Assembly (NCBI GenBank): GCA_964603725.1
Contig: CAZRWW010000020.1
Coordinates: 1-64,000 of the forward strand
Reading direction: 5' to 3'
Origin: CAZDKK01 sp964603725
GTDB taxonomy: Bacteria > Eisenbacteria > RBG-16-71-46 > CAIMUX01 > WJJG01
DNA length: 64,000 nt
This document shows positions 1-8,960 of this stretch, one piece after another. Both the position numbers and the translations under genes were made by a program. Within the stretch, counting starts at the first letter, position 1. Each line of letters begins with the position of its first letter. Below the pieces are notes generated by a model. That model was not told the origin of the DNA and searched no databases. It worked only from the letters and a program-made list of their open reading frames with translations.

Positions 1-2540
1 GCGGCCGCGAGTGGCGCCCGGTCCGCGGCCGGCGCCGCGGCTGGCGCCGTCAGGGCCAGGAACGAGTAGCGGCGTCCGAGCGACCCCGGGTGCTGAGGCG
101 CGAGAAAGGCCCTCAGCGGCTGGTTCAGCCGCTCCGCCGTCCACGCCACGTTGCCCGCGCGCCAGTCGCCGGCGTGGCCCGCGAGCGCGTAGAGCACGTG
201 ATGGCGGCCGAGATCCTGGGAAGCCTGGTCCTTGATCCAGGCCCAGCGCTCGTTGACCGCGGGTGTCCGCACCAGGGTCAGGCGCAGCGTGCGGCCGTCC
301 GGCTTGTCCCAGCCGTAGCGGCAGTCGTTGAGCACGGCTGCGCCGAAGGAGCCGCTCGCGTCGGTGAGATCGGCCCACGTCTGGCCCGGCACCTCGTAGA
401 GCTCCTGGCGATTCGTGCCGCGCTCGATCGTGCCCAGCCCGATATCGTAGGTCGCCCGCTCGTTGCTCGCCGCCAGGGGGAAGGCCGCCTTGAGCAGGGT
501 TCCCGGGGTGCGCCAGTCGATCCGGGTGTCGATCTCCACGCGGTCGCCCGCGCCGCCCGCGCCCAGACGGATCCGCTGGGTGAAGATCGATCCCGCCGCC
601 TCGCGCACGACCTCGAGCGCGACGCGCGCCGGGCCGTGCTCGATGACCTGGACCCGCGCCGGGACGCCCACCAGAGCCCGCGGCGCCGCCATGAGGTCGT
701 CGAAATCCACCTCCCATGCCGCCCAGTCGCGCGGGCTGTCGTCGAGCAGCTCGAGCCGCAGCGGCCCGGCCAGCAGATCCCGCTGGAGCGCGAGGTCGCG
801 CACCGCCGCAATGTCGCCCTCGAGGCTCAGGCTCACCTCATAGCGCCGATTGGCGAGCGCGCCGGTGTCCGCCCGCAGCCCCGTGTCGAGCCGGCAGCCG
901 GTCGCCGACGGCCGCACGTCGTAGACGGCGAAGCCGACCGAGGGCACGCGCGCAAGGAAGGCGATCCGCAGCCGACCGCTCTCGCGCTCATTCACCTGGG
1001 CGGGGACCTCCGTACCCTGCGGATCGAAGACTTGCACGAACTCCGAGGACGCGTCCTCGCAGGCGATCTCTACCTCTACGATGTCCTCCCGTTCGATCGA
1101 CAGCGGGTTGTACACGACAATGGGAACGCCTTGGACCTCGGTGTCGAGGGCCCGCGCGACCGCGCCCACCGCCTGGGTGAGGACGTCAGCGAACTGGTTG
1201 CTCGCGAGCGCCTCGTCGTTCCACGAGAACTGGTAGGCCTCGGGGATGCTCGTGCCGGTGAGGTCGTCGTGGAACTGGTGCCACAGGAAGCGCGTCCAGG
1301 CCTCGCGCAAGGTCTCGCGCGGGTACTCGAGGCCGCCCAGCCAGTGGGCGATCACGGCCGCGCGCTCGGCCGCGTCGGCCAGACGCTCGTTGCGGCGGTT
1401 CCAGCGCTTCATCGCCGACTGCGAGGTGTAGCACCCCGCGCCGTGGTCGGTCATGAGCAGCTCGCCGCGGTAGCGCGGCAGCCCGCGCAAGGGACCGGCG
1501 TGCGGCAGCTCGCCCATGCCCGGCCGGATGCCGAGGGCGAGCCCCGGCGCGGGCCCGGCGCCGCTGCGCAGCGCGGGCGGCGGACCGCCGGCGCTCCGGC
1601 CCCGCATCGACCCGCCCGCGCCCGCCCCGGGACCGGCCGCCAGCGACGCCGTCAGGCCGTTCGCCAGCCAGTCGGCCCCGGCGGGCACGACCCGCAGAGG
1701 GCCCCCGCCCTGCAGGCTGCGCTCCAGCCACATGACCGAGCCGTCGGTCGGCGCGCCGCCGGTGTCGCCGGTGCCGAAGTACTTGTAGCCGGCGCAGACG
1801 CCTGAGCGCTCCGCCTGCGTGCGGATGGTCGCGACCCAGGCCGTGTCGGCGCTCAGGTCGCTTTCGATGCGCGCGACGTAGGAGCCGGGATTGAGCGCGG
1901 CGACGACGCTCGCGCCGTCCACGCCCTCCCACAAGCCGAGATCGAAGGGAACGCCATAGGCCGAGCCCCAGGTCAGCTTCTGGGTGGAGAAGCCGAGCAG
2001 GCCGCAGTGGGCGGCGATCGCGGGCAGCGCGTAGGAAAAGCCGAAGCAATCGGGCAGAAACACGTCGCGGCTCGTCAGGCCGAACTCGCGGCGGAAGAAC
2101 GCCTGCCCGTAGAGCGCGTGGCGGATGAGCGACTCGGCCGCGGGGATGTTCGTATCGACCGCATCGAGCCAGCTCCCGATCGGCACCCAGCGGCCGTCGC
2201 GCACGTGGCCCTTCAGCCGTTCGTAGGCCTCGGGGTAATACTCCTGCATGAGCTGATAGCGGAAGGCTCCCTCGAAGCTGAAGACATAGTCGGGGTACTT
2301 CTCGAACAGCGCGAAGTTCTCCTCGAGCGTGCTGCGGAGGTACTCGTCGATCGTCTCCTGGATCGTCCAGCGCCACTGGGTGTCCAGATGGGCGGTGGCC
2401 ACGGTGTACAACGTGGGCTCCCCGGGCCAGCAATCGCGACTGCTCGTGCTCTGCGCGCCCGCCTGGGTTGGAACCGCCGCGGCTCCCATAAGCAGCCCGG
2501 CCACGACGACCAGCCGCGATCCCCACTCTGTCCGTTGCAT
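1..2540 (-). CDS. Exported GH38 alpha-mannosidase (C-terminus beyond window)
   Basis: Glycoside hydrolase family 38 retaining alpha-mannosidase, expected to trim alpha-mannosides outside the cytoplasm. The ATG at 2540 follows a GGGAGGGGCGAGGG Shine-Dalgarno stretch and begins a signal peptide of about 29 residues. Near residues 46-58 is TVATAHLDTQWRWT, the family zinc-site motif with the His-x-Asp pair. Near residue 155 is FLPDCFGFSYALP, matching the PD-x-FG segment that carries the nucleophile Asp, followed by STQKLTW. The frame stays open for 846 codons to the window edge, so the C-terminal beta domains are incomplete here. It lies 102 nt downstream of a sugar ABC permease on the same strand, suggesting that mannosides are cut outside and the sugar imported. 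Family assignment is firm; substrate linkage is inferred. Confidence 0.88.
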   Translation of the reverse strand, partial: MQRTEWGSRLVVVAGLLMGAAAVPTQAGAQSTSSRDCWPGEPTLYTVATAHLDTQWRWTIQETIDEYLRSTLEENFALFEKYPDYVFSFEGAFRYQLMQEYYPEAYERLKGHVRDGRWVPIGSWLDAVDTNIPAAESLIRHALYGQAFFRREFGLTSRDVFLPDCFGFSYALPAIAAHCGLLGFSTQKLTWGSAYGVPFDLGLWEGVDGASVVAALNPGSYVARIESDLSADTAWVATIRTQAERSGVCAGYKYFGTGDTGGAPTDGSVMWLERSLQGGGPLRVVPAGADWLANGLTASLAAGPGAGAGGSMRGRSAGGPPPALRSGAGPAPGLALGIRPGMGELPHAGPLRGLPRYRGELLMTDHGAGCYTSQSAMKRWNRRNERLADAAERAAVIAHWLGGLEYPRETLREAWTRFLWHQFHDDLTGTSIPEAYQFSWNDEALASNQFADVLTQAVGAVARALDTEVQGVPIVVYNPLSIEREDIVEVEIACEDASSEFVQVFDPQGTEVPAQVNERESGRLRIAFLARVPSVGFAVYDVRPSATGCRLDTGLRADTGALANRRYEVSLSLEGDIAAVRDLALQRDLLAGPLRLELLDDSPRDWAAWEVDFDDLMAAPRALVGVPARVQVIEHGPARVALEVVREAAGSIFTQRIRLGAGGAGDRVEIDTRIDWRTPGTLLKAAFPLAASNERATYDIGLGTIERGTNRQELYEVPGQTWADLTDASGSFGAAVLNDCRYGWDKPDGRTLRLTLVRTPAVNERWAWIKDQASQDLGRHHVLYALAGHAGDWRAGNVAWTAERLNQPLRAFLAPQHPGSLGRRYSFLALTAPAAAPAADRAPLAA

Positions 2541-2642
2541 CCCTCGCCCCTCCCAAAGAGCCGCCTGTGCCGTCCGATCGCCGAGGGCCTCCGGGACTCC
2601 CCGCCGTCCGGCCGCCCGGGCCTCCCGAACTGCCCGCCCCGT

Positions 2643-4079
2643 CTAGCGCCGGCCCCCACCGCGCGCGCGCGCGCGTTGCCACCAACTCCGATGCTTGAGC
2701 CGATCGAGCAGTACGGCCCCCAGGATAACCAGCCCCAGCACGACCTTCTGTGTATAACTCTCGACGTTGGTCAGGTTCATACCGTTCTGGATGACGGCAA
2801 TGATGAACGCTCCGATCAGCGTACCCAGGATGCGCCCCTCTCCGCCGCTCAGACTGGTGCCCCCGACAACCACGGCGGCGATCACGTAGAGCTCGTACAT
2901 CAGGCCGTACGTCGGCGCGCCGCTCTTGAGCTGCGAGGCCATGATGACGCCGCCCAGGCCCGCCAGCAAACCGCAGGTGATGTACACGAACATCTGCACC
3001 GCCTTGACGCGCACGCCGGCCAACCGCGCGGCTTCGGCGTTGCCGCCCACGGCATAGATGTAGCGGCCGAGCACGGTGCGGGCCATCAGCAAGTGGGCCG
3101 CGATGTAGATCACGACCATGAGCAGGACGGCGTAGGGCACGCCGAGCCACGGATCGGAGGCGCGGCCCAGCGCGACGAAGCTCTCCGGAACCTGATAGAT
3201 GGGCCGCCCGCGCGCGAGGATGTAGGCCACCCCGCTGGCCACCTGCATCATGCCGAGAGTGGCGATGAAGGGCGGCACGGCGAAGCGCGTGATCACCGCC
3301 CCCGAGAAGGCCCCGATCAGCCCGCAGACGACGATGGCCGCACCGGCCGCCGCGCACATGGCGCCGGCTGACGCCCCCTCGCCGCCCAGGTTCTTGATCA
3401 ACCCGGCCGTCACGACGGCCGCCAGAGCGATCAGACTGCCCACGGACAGATCGATGCCCCCGGTGATGATCACCATCGTCATGCCGACGGCCAGAATGGC
3501 GATGACCGCGATCTGGTTGGCGACGTTGAGCAGGTTCTCCGGCAGCAGAAACGTGGGCCACCGGTGGGACGGCGGCGTGAAGACGCGGATCTCGCACCGG
3601 GCCAACCGGGGCAGTGAGGAAGCCACCGTGCGCACGACCGGCGCGAAGCTGTGGTCGGTCGCCACCACGATCCGGGCCGGCAGCGGCTCCGGCAGCCCGG
3701 CGAGCGCCGCGCGCAGCTCGGACGGATCGCCGTTGACGACCGCGGCGGGCCGGATGTGCGACTGCTCGAGCTGAAAGGCCGCCGCGCGCGTGAAGCGCAG
3801 GTCTTGCTCCCCGGCGCGGGCGGCGACGATGTGGGCGTCGCGCCGATCGAGCTTCGGGCGCAGCTCGCCCATGAGCGCCTTCGCCCCGGCCTCGCCGGTC
3901 GGGTGCTGCTCCTGGAGCGTGAGCAGAGAGAAGAGCCCGCCGAGAATGATGAGGACGCCCAACATGCCGTACTGGGAGATGAAGCGCGAGAAGAGCGGAG
4001 CCGCGCGGGCCTCGGCACGCTTGGCCCGGCCGGCTTGTTCCGCGCCCGGTGACTCGCTCGTCTGGTTCAGCTTGCCCAT
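2643..4079 (-). CDS. Sugar ABC transporter permease (RbsC type) with extra periplasmic domain
   Basis: Inner-membrane permease of the ribose/galactose family (BPD_transp_2). From about residue 178 the protein is canonical: PENLLNVANQ, then AVGMTMVIITGGIDLSVGS and later TSLSGGEGRILGTLIGA, both family hallmarks. Before this, a first membrane helix (about residues 38-55, GMLGVLIILGGLFSLLTL) is followed by roughly 115 extra residues with alternating strand and helix character, placed where the periplasmic loop should be. RbsC-type permeases are usually about 320 residues; this one is 478. The ATG at 4079 overlaps the ATPase stop (TGATG); an in-frame GTG one codon earlier is an alternative. It is the third gene of the sugar operon. 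Confidence 0.9.
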   Translation of the reverse strand: MGKLNQTSESPGAEQAGRAKRAEARAAPLFSRFISQYGMLGVLIILGGLFSLLTLQEQHPTGEAGAKALMGELRPKLDRRDAHIVAARAGEQDLRFTRAAAFQLEQSHIRPAAVVNGDPSELRAALAGLPEPLPARIVVATDHSFAPVVRTVASSLPRLARCEIRVFTPPSHRWPTFLLPENLLNVANQIAVIAILAVGMTMVIITGGIDLSVGSLIALAAVVTAGLIKNLGGEGASAGAMCAAAGAAIVVCGLIGAFSGAVITRFAVPPFIATLGMMQVASGVAYILARGRPIYQVPESFVALGRASDPWLGVPYAVLLMVVIYIAAHLLMARTVLGRYIYAVGGNAEAARLAGVRVKAVQMFVYITCGLLAGLGGVIMASQLKSGAPTYGLMYELYVIAAVVVGGTSLSGGEGRILGTLIGAFIIAVIQNGMNLTNVESYTQKVVLGLVILGAVLLDRLKHRSWWQRARARGGGRR

Positions 4080-5575
4080 CACTGCACCGCCATGGCGAGC
4101 ACCTGCTCCTGCGTCGCGGCCGCGACCTCGCGGATCTCGCCCGTGATCCGGCCGTCGCGCATCACCAGGATGCGATCGCTCAGACCCAGGATCTCCGGCA
4201 GCTCGGAGGAGATCATCACGATCGCCTTGCCGCGCGCTGCCAGTTCTCCCATGAGCAGATACATCTCGTACTTGGCCCCGACGTCGATGCCCCGCGTCGG
4301 CTCATCGAAGATGAGCAGCCGCGCGTCGTTCTCGAGCCAGCGCGCGACCAGAAGCTTCTGCTGGTTGCCGCCCGAGAGGTGCCCGGCCGGCTGGTCGGGG
4401 CCGGCCACCCGGATATTGAGCCCTTCGACGAAGCGCGCAAAGGCGCGCCGCTCGCGCCGCTGGTCGATCCAGCCAGCGCGCGACCAGTGGGCGAGATTGC
4501 CCAGCGCGAAGTTGTCGCGGGCGCTCAGCATGAGCACCAGGCCCTGGCCCTTGCGGTCCTCGGTCAGGAGCCCGATGCCCGAGCGGATGGCGTCGCGCGG
4601 CGAGCGCACCTTGAGCGGCCAGCCGGCCAGGAACACCCGGCCGCTCGTGGGGCGATCGGCTCCGAAGATCAGGCGCGCCAGCTCCGTGCGTCCCGCGCCC
4701 ACGAGGCCCGCGATCCCGAGCACCTCCCCGCGCTTGACCGCAAAGGAAACCCCGTGCACTCCCGCGCCGTGCAGGTCCTCGACGACCAGGAGATCCTCTC
4801 CGAGCTTGACCTTGCGCCGCGGGAACTCCTGATCGAGGGGCCGGCCGACCATCAGCTCGATGAGGCGCTCGCGCGACAAGTCGGCCCGCGCCCAGGTGCC
4901 CAGGGTCTCGCCGTCGCGCATGACCGTGACGCGATCGGCGATGCGGAGCACCTCGTCCAGGCGGTGGCTGATGAAGAGCACGCCGCGGCCCTGGGCGCGC
5001 AGGTCGGCCAGCACGCCGAACAGCCGCTCCACCTCGCGGGGCGTGAGCGCGGCGGTCGGTTCGTCCATGATCAGCAGCCGCGCGTTGGCCAGCAGCGCGC
5101 GCGCGATCTCGACGAGCTGCTGGTGGGCCACGTGCAGATCGCGCGCCTGAGCCTCCGGGTCGATCTGCGCATCCAGGCGCTGGAGGATCGCCCGCACTCC
5201 TTCTCGCTCCTCGCGCGGCCGAGAGAAACCACGCTGGGCCGGTTCGCGCCCCAGGAAGATGTTCTCCCGCACGGTGAGCGCGGGCACGAGGTTGAACTCC
5301 TGGTAGATCGCGGCAATGCCCGCCGCCAGGGCATCGCTCGGGCGGCCGATCCACGCGGCCCGTCCATCCAGCTCGATGCGGCCCGCGTCGGGCTGGTGGG
5401 CGCCGGTGATGACCTTGATCAGCGTGCTCTTGCCGGCGCCGTTTTCGCCCACCAGGGCGTGGATCTCCCCGGAGCGGACATCGAGATCGGCCGATCGAAT
5501 GGCCTTGACGCCCGGAAAGGACTTCTCGATGCCGTTCAGCCGCAGCAAGACGGGGGGGTCATTCGTCGCGGCCAT
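4079..5575 (-). CDS. Sugar ABC transporter ATP-binding protein (RbsA/MglA type, two ABC domains)
   Basis: Energises sugar import with two fused ABC domains in 498 residues, the normal family length. The first half has Walker A GENGAGKST (about residues 42-50) and Walker B LLIMDEPTAALT (about 167-178). The second half has the degenerate Walker A GLVGAGRTE typical of this family, the signature LSGGNQQK and LLIFDEPTRGID. The start follows the binding-protein stop by 3 nt with a GGTGAGG ribosome site inside the preceding gene, and its stop overlaps the permease start, so translation is probably coupled. The sugar cannot be read from the ATPase; the downstream GH38 enzyme hints at mannose or a mannoside product. 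Confidence 0.93.
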   Translation of the reverse strand: MAATNDPPVLLRLNGIEKSFPGVKAIRSADLDVRSGEIHALVGENGAGKSTLIKVITGAHQPDAGRIELDGRAAWIGRPSDALAAGIAAIYQEFNLVPALTVRENIFLGREPAQRGFSRPREEREGVRAILQRLDAQIDPEAQARDLHVAHQQLVEIARALLANARLLIMDEPTAALTPREVERLFGVLADLRAQGRGVLFISHRLDEVLRIADRVTVMRDGETLGTWARADLSRERLIELMVGRPLDQEFPRRKVKLGEDLLVVEDLHGAGVHGVSFAVKRGEVLGIAGLVGAGRTELARLIFGADRPTSGRVFLAGWPLKVRSPRDAIRSGIGLLTEDRKGQGLVLMLSARDNFALGNLAHWSRAGWIDQRRERRAFARFVEGLNIRVAGPDQPAGHLSGGNQQKLLVARWLENDARLLIFDEPTRGIDVGAKYEMYLLMGELAARGKAIVMISSELPEILGLSDRILVMRDGRITGEIREVAAATQEQVLAMAVQ

Positions 5576-5578
5576 GCC

Positions 5579-6637
5579 TCACCGTTCCGGCGCGCCCTGT
5601 TCGGCTCGCGCGTCGGCTTGTCGGAACAACTCGCAGGGAATCAGGATCTCGCGCGGGACCTCGCGGCCCGCCATGTAGGCGGCGATGGCGCCGATCGTGG
5701 TCGTCCCGATCCGCCGGGGCTGCTGGATGACATCGGCGTAGATCTTGCCGTCGGCGATCGCCTTGCGCGCCTCGGGAACCGCGTCGAACCCGATGATCTT
5801 GACGCGCGCTTGCCGGCCCGCCTTCTCCACCGCCGCCAGGGCCCCCAGGGCGCTGTCGTCGTTGATGCCGAAGATCGCGTCGAGATCCGGATGGGCCTGG
5901 AGAACATCCTCGGCGGTCCGGAAGGCCATGTCCTTCATCCCGCGCCCGGTCAGCTTGGCCACGACGCGGATGTCAGGCATGGCGGCGATCTCCTCCTCGA
6001 AGCCGCGCACGCGCTGGATGACCGATTCGACCTCGGGATGATCGATGATCGCCACCTTGCCGTGTCCGCCGAGCGCCTCGCTCACTGCCTGCGCCGCCAG
6101 GCGGCCCCCGGCCACGTTGTCGGAGGCGACGTGGCAGACCACCTGCGCGCCCGGCGCCAGGACGGCGATGTCGGCGGTGAAGACCGGGATGCCCGCGCTG
6201 TTGGCGGCCGCGATCGTCGTGCCGATCGACTTCGAGTCGCAGGGGCAGACGATGATCGCGCCGACCCGCCGAACGATGAAGTTCTCGAGCTGGTCCTTCT
6301 GCTTGGCGACGTCGAACTCGCCGGCCTGCACCACCAGCTCGTAGCCGTGCTCCGCGGCGGCGTCCAGGAGCCCGCGCTCGAGGTCCTGGTAGAAGGGGTG
6401 GGTGCGCGTCAGCAGGGAGACGCCGATCACAACCTTGGCCGCCGGCGCCCCGGCCTGCCCGGCGCCCGCGCCGCTCGCCGCGGGCGGCAGAGCCTGGTCC
6501 CCGCCGGAGGATTGCCCCCGCTGGCCGCTGTCGCCGCCGCAGCCGGCGGCAAGGACCAGCGCCAGGGCCGCCACCCAGACCCGCAGCGCGGCTCCCGGCC
6601 GCGCCATCCTGCCGTGCCCCCCGATCGCGTGCGCCAC
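5579..6637 (-). CDS. Sugar ABC substrate-binding lipoprotein (RbsB-like)
   Basis: Periplasmic-binding protein of the ribose-binding fold (Peripla_BP_4), first gene of the sugar operon. I chose the GTG at 6637 because GGGAGGTG sits 5 nt upstream; the in-frame ATG at 6607 is the fallback. The N-terminus has a hydrophobic stretch ending in the lipobox LAAGC, so the mature protein is lipid-anchored. The mature part opens with KVVIGVSLLTRTHPFYQDL and contains AIIVCPCDSKSIG, PVFTADI and AIFGINDDSALGAL, typical strand and hinge segments of the family. A Gly/Ser/Gln/Ala-rich linker of about 35 residues lies between lipobox and fold. The specific ligand is unknown. Confidence 0.9.
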   Translation of the reverse strand: MAHAIGGHGRMARPGAALRVWVAALALVLAAGCGGDSGQRGQSSGGDQALPPAASGAGAGQAGAPAAKVVIGVSLLTRTHPFYQDLERGLLDAAAEHGYELVVQAGEFDVAKQKDQLENFIVRRVGAIIVCPCDSKSIGTTIAAANSAGIPVFTADIAVLAPGAQVVCHVASDNVAGGRLAAQAVSEALGGHGKVAIIDHPEVESVIQRVRGFEEEIAAMPDIRVVAKLTGRGMKDMAFRTAEDVLQAHPDLDAIFGINDDSALGALAAVEKAGRQARVKIIGFDAVPEARKAIADGKIYADVIQQPRRIGTTTIGAIAAYMAGREVPREILIPCELFRQADARAEQGAPER

Positions 6638-6810
6638 GCTGCACCTCCCTGTGTCGGTTTCGGCGGCGATTCTAGCGCCTGGGGGCGCGCGGTCCAAGGG
6701 TATCGTGGGGCCGGATGTTTCGCTGGACTCCCGGACGCCGGCCGTGCAAGCTGCTGGACGATGCAGCGCCTGCGTCCGGATCCAGCCCCCCGTCAGCACG
6801 GAGCACCGTG

Positions 6811-6945
6811 ATGCATGTCTACGTCCTGTTCGCCCATCCCAGCTCGAGCTCATTCTGCCGATTGGTGCTCGAGGCCTTCATTCGGGGGCTCACGGATGCC
6901 GGACACACCTTCGAGGTAGGCAACTTGTACGCGAGGAGATCATGA
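6811..6945 (+). pseudogene. 5' remnant of an NAD(P)H quinone oxidoreductase (Flavodoxin_2 family)
   Basis: The 44-residue frame MHVYVLFAHPSSSSFCRLVL... matches only the first strand, phosphate loop (AHPxSxSF) and first helix of NQO1/MdaB-like flavoproteins, which are normally about 190-250 residues. It has its own GGAG ribosome site 7 nt upstream, then runs straight into the next gene, its stop overlapping that gene's ATG (ATGA). Everything after the first beta-alpha unit is missing, so it cannot be an active enzyme. It probably marks a deletion that joined an oxidoreductase start to the aspartyl-protease gene. Recognition rests on a short stretch, so confidence is moderate. Confidence 0.55.
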
Positions 6946-8270
6946 AACCCGGCTGCACCTGGTTGTTGGGCGCATTCGTGGGCGTGGCTTGGTCAACGCT
7001 GGGGTGTGAACAGATGAGGACGGAGGCCGTCACCGTGCCGATGACGCTCGATCACAACCGCATGCTGGTGGACGCCGAGATCCAGCGCCTGGATGGAAGC
7101 TGGCGCCCCGTCCGGCTGTGGGTCGACACGGGGAATCCCGAGTTCTTCATCAGCGAGGCCCTGGCGCGCGATCTCGGCCTCGACCTCTCGGCCGCCGGCG
7201 ATGGCGCCGCGACCGGAGCGCTGGAAGTGGCGCCGCCCGCGGGCGTGCGGCTGGGCGGGATGGCGCTGGATTTCCAGGGTGTGACGTCCAGGGTGCTGTT
7301 CGAACCGCGCTGGCTGTTCGGGACCATGCACAACGACGCCAATCTGCCCTCCACGGTCTTGCAGCGCTATCACGTCGTCTTCGACTACCCCCAGTCGGGT
7401 CTCACGATCGCGGAGCCCGGCCGCCTGCGGCCGCAGGGGGTCCGTGCGCCCGCCAGTGTCAATCCCGCCACCGGCATCGTTCAGCTCGACGCTCTGATCG
7501 ATGGCGAGCCCTTCAGCTTCGCGCTGGACAACGGGGCCTCGTACAGCTTCGCCTCCGACGAGCTCGTCCGGCGTCTGGCCGAGGCGCACCCCGACTGGCC
7601 GCGCTGCACCGGAGCGGTCGGCTGCGCGAACATCTGGGGATGGTGGCCGCGCGAGGGCGCCTGGCCGGTCCTGCGCGTGCCCGAGCTCGACTGGGGCGGC
7701 GTGCGCCTGACGGGCGTGGGCATCGCGGGGCTGCCACCGTTCTTCCAGGGCGGCTCCACGGTGGGCGCCTGGTACTCGCAGAAGACCGCCCACCCGGTGG
7801 AAGGCTTCCTCGGCCCGAACGCCTTCAAGGCCTTCCGCGTCGAGATCGACTACGCCGGCGGCGCCGTCTACTTCGCCCCGGGCGCCCGGGTCGGCGACGA
7901 GGCGCAAGGCACCAGGCCGGGCGACGAGGTGCAAGGCACCAGGCCGGGCGACGAGGCACAGGGCACCAGGCCGGGCGACGCCGCGCGGGCTGGCTCGCAC
8001 GACATGGACCTCGTGGGCCTGACGCTGCGCCTGGGCGCCGACGGCCGCTACCTGGTGATCGGCGTCGCCGAGAAGAACGGGCAGCCGTCGGTCGCGGGCG
8101 TGGAGCCGGGCGACGTGCTGCTCGAGGTGGGGAATCTGATCGCCAACGGCGCCACCATGGGCGCCGTCGTCGACGCGCTCCGGGGCGAGCCGGGCGAGCT
8201 GCGCAGGCTCGTGCTCGAGCGCGACGGCGCGCGCATCGTCGTCGACGCGCGGGTGGAACGCCTCCTCTAG
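6942..8270 (+). CDS. Retropepsin-like aspartyl protease/PDZ lipoprotein
   Basis: A 442-residue exported protein. The ATG at 6942 follows GAGGAG and begins a short signal sequence ending in WSTLGC, a plausible lipobox. Two copies of an aspartyl-protease-like half are visible: RLWVDTGNPEFFIS (about residues 62-75), with the D-T-G catalytic triad, and FALDNGASYSFAS (about 190-202), where T is replaced by N. FLGPNAFKAFRVEIDY resembles the end segment of bacterial clan AA proteases. A PDZ-like domain follows (GVEPGDVLLEVGN). Between them is a hydrophilic 9-residue repeat (GDEAQGTRP three times). It probably acts on proteins in the cell envelope; substrate unknown. The second-half D-N-G may make it a weak or single-site enzyme. 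Confidence 0.7.
   Translation: MKPGCTWLLGAFVGVAWSTLGCEQMRTEAVTVPMTLDHNRMLVDAEIQRLDGSWRPVRLWVDTGNPEFFISEALARDLGLDLSAAGDGAATGALEVAPPAGVRLGGMALDFQGVTSRVLFEPRWLFGTMHNDANLPSTVLQRYHVVFDYPQSGLTIAEPGRLRPQGVRAPASVNPATGIVQLDALIDGEPFSFALDNGASYSFASDELVRRLAEAHPDWPRCTGAVGCANIWGWWPREGAWPVLRVPELDWGGVRLTGVGIAGLPPFFQGGSTVGAWYSQKTAHPVEGFLGPNAFKAFRVEIDYAGGAVYFAPGARVGDEAQGTRPGDEVQGTRPGDEAQGTRPGDAARAGSHDMDLVGLTLRLGADGRYLVIGVAEKNGQPSVAGVEPGDVLLEVGNLIANGATMGAVVDALRGEPGELRRLVLERDGARIVVDARVERLL
7893..7973 (+). repeat. 27-nt in-frame tandem repeat, three copies
   Basis: Three near-identical 27-nt units encode GDEAQGTRP, GDEVQGTRP and GDEAQGTRP, followed by a partial fourth start (GDAAR). They form the linker between the protease-like and PDZ-like domains of the surrounding gene. 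The near identity at DNA level suggests recent slippage expansion. Confidence 0.9.
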
Positions 8271-8408
8271 CGCGCACGCTCGGCGCCCGGGCTGTAGACG
8301 CCCCCTTGCGGCCCCGCTATCATCCCCACGTGTGTCGCCGTCCCGCCGTACGATCCGCCGGGACGCGATGAGCTCGGATCACCCCACCCCCGGGAGGCCA
8401 GCACGCCC

Positions 8409-8960
8409 ATGCCGCGGCGCGCCCGACCGGCTGCAGCCAGAGGGAAGTCATCGGCCTGCGGTCGCGAGCCGCGCGCTGCGGGCCCGCTGCTCGCGTCGCT
8501 GGTTCTGCTCCTGATCCTGACGGCCTTCTGCGCATTCACCCGCTGGGGCGGAACCTACCCCCGGTTCGCCTCCGGCAGTTGGGGAGCCTGGCGGCTGTCG
8601 CGCGGGATGTCGGCCGATGCACGGCGGCTCGCGCTGTACGATGACACCTACCCGCTGCTGCTCTACCTGCGGGACTACCTGCCCGAAGACGCCAGGGTCC
8701 TGCTGCCGCCCATCGACTTCATCCGGAGCCGCTACGGCCGCGAGATACCGCTCTTCGCCAGCGCCACGTCCACCTACAGCTTCATCTACCCGCGCGTCCC
8801 GGTGCACCACGGGCGGCCGTCGCCTTTCATGCACGACATCACGCACCTGCTGGTCTGGGAGCACTGGGGCCTCGACTACGTCGCGAGCGGCGAGCCACGG
8901 ACCGAGGGCAACCGGATCATGATCTACGAGTGGCCGCAGGGCCTGGAGGTGTCATGGTAG
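8409..8960 (+). CDS. Membrane-anchored protein of unknown function
   Basis: I do not recognise this 183-residue protein. It has a basic N-terminus, one membrane helix (about residues 27-45, LLASLVLLLILTAFCAF) and a periplasmic C-terminal domain rich in Tyr and Pro (SATSTYSFIYPRVPVHH). The ATG follows GGGAGG by about 11 nt. Its last codons overlap the start of the next membrane protein by 7 nt and contain that gene's GGAGGT ribosome site, so the two are almost certainly co-translated. Phrases such as LLLYLRDYLPEDARVLLPP resemble soluble periplasmic domains found on GT-C glycosyltransferases, and the pair may be one split protein of that kind; this is inference. Confidence 0.65.
   Translation: MPRRARPAAARGKSSACGREPRAAGPLLASLVLLLILTAFCAFTRWGGTYPRFASGSWGAWRLSRGMSADARRLALYDDTYPLLLYLRDYLPEDARVLLPPIDFIRSRYGREIPLFASATSTYSFIYPRVPVHHGRPSPFMHDITHLLVWEHWGLDYVASGEPRTEGNRIMIYEWPQGLEVSW

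Noticed and set aside
90..1805. Long plus-strand reading frame (571 codons)
   Set aside because: Antisense shadow of the GH38 alpha-mannosidase; composition is Arg/Ala-rich and no domain is recognisable.
4049..6811. Long plus-strand reading frame (920 codons) rich in Asp/His/Arg
   Set aside because: Opposite the sugar ABC genes; the third-position GC bias of those genes keeps this frame open.
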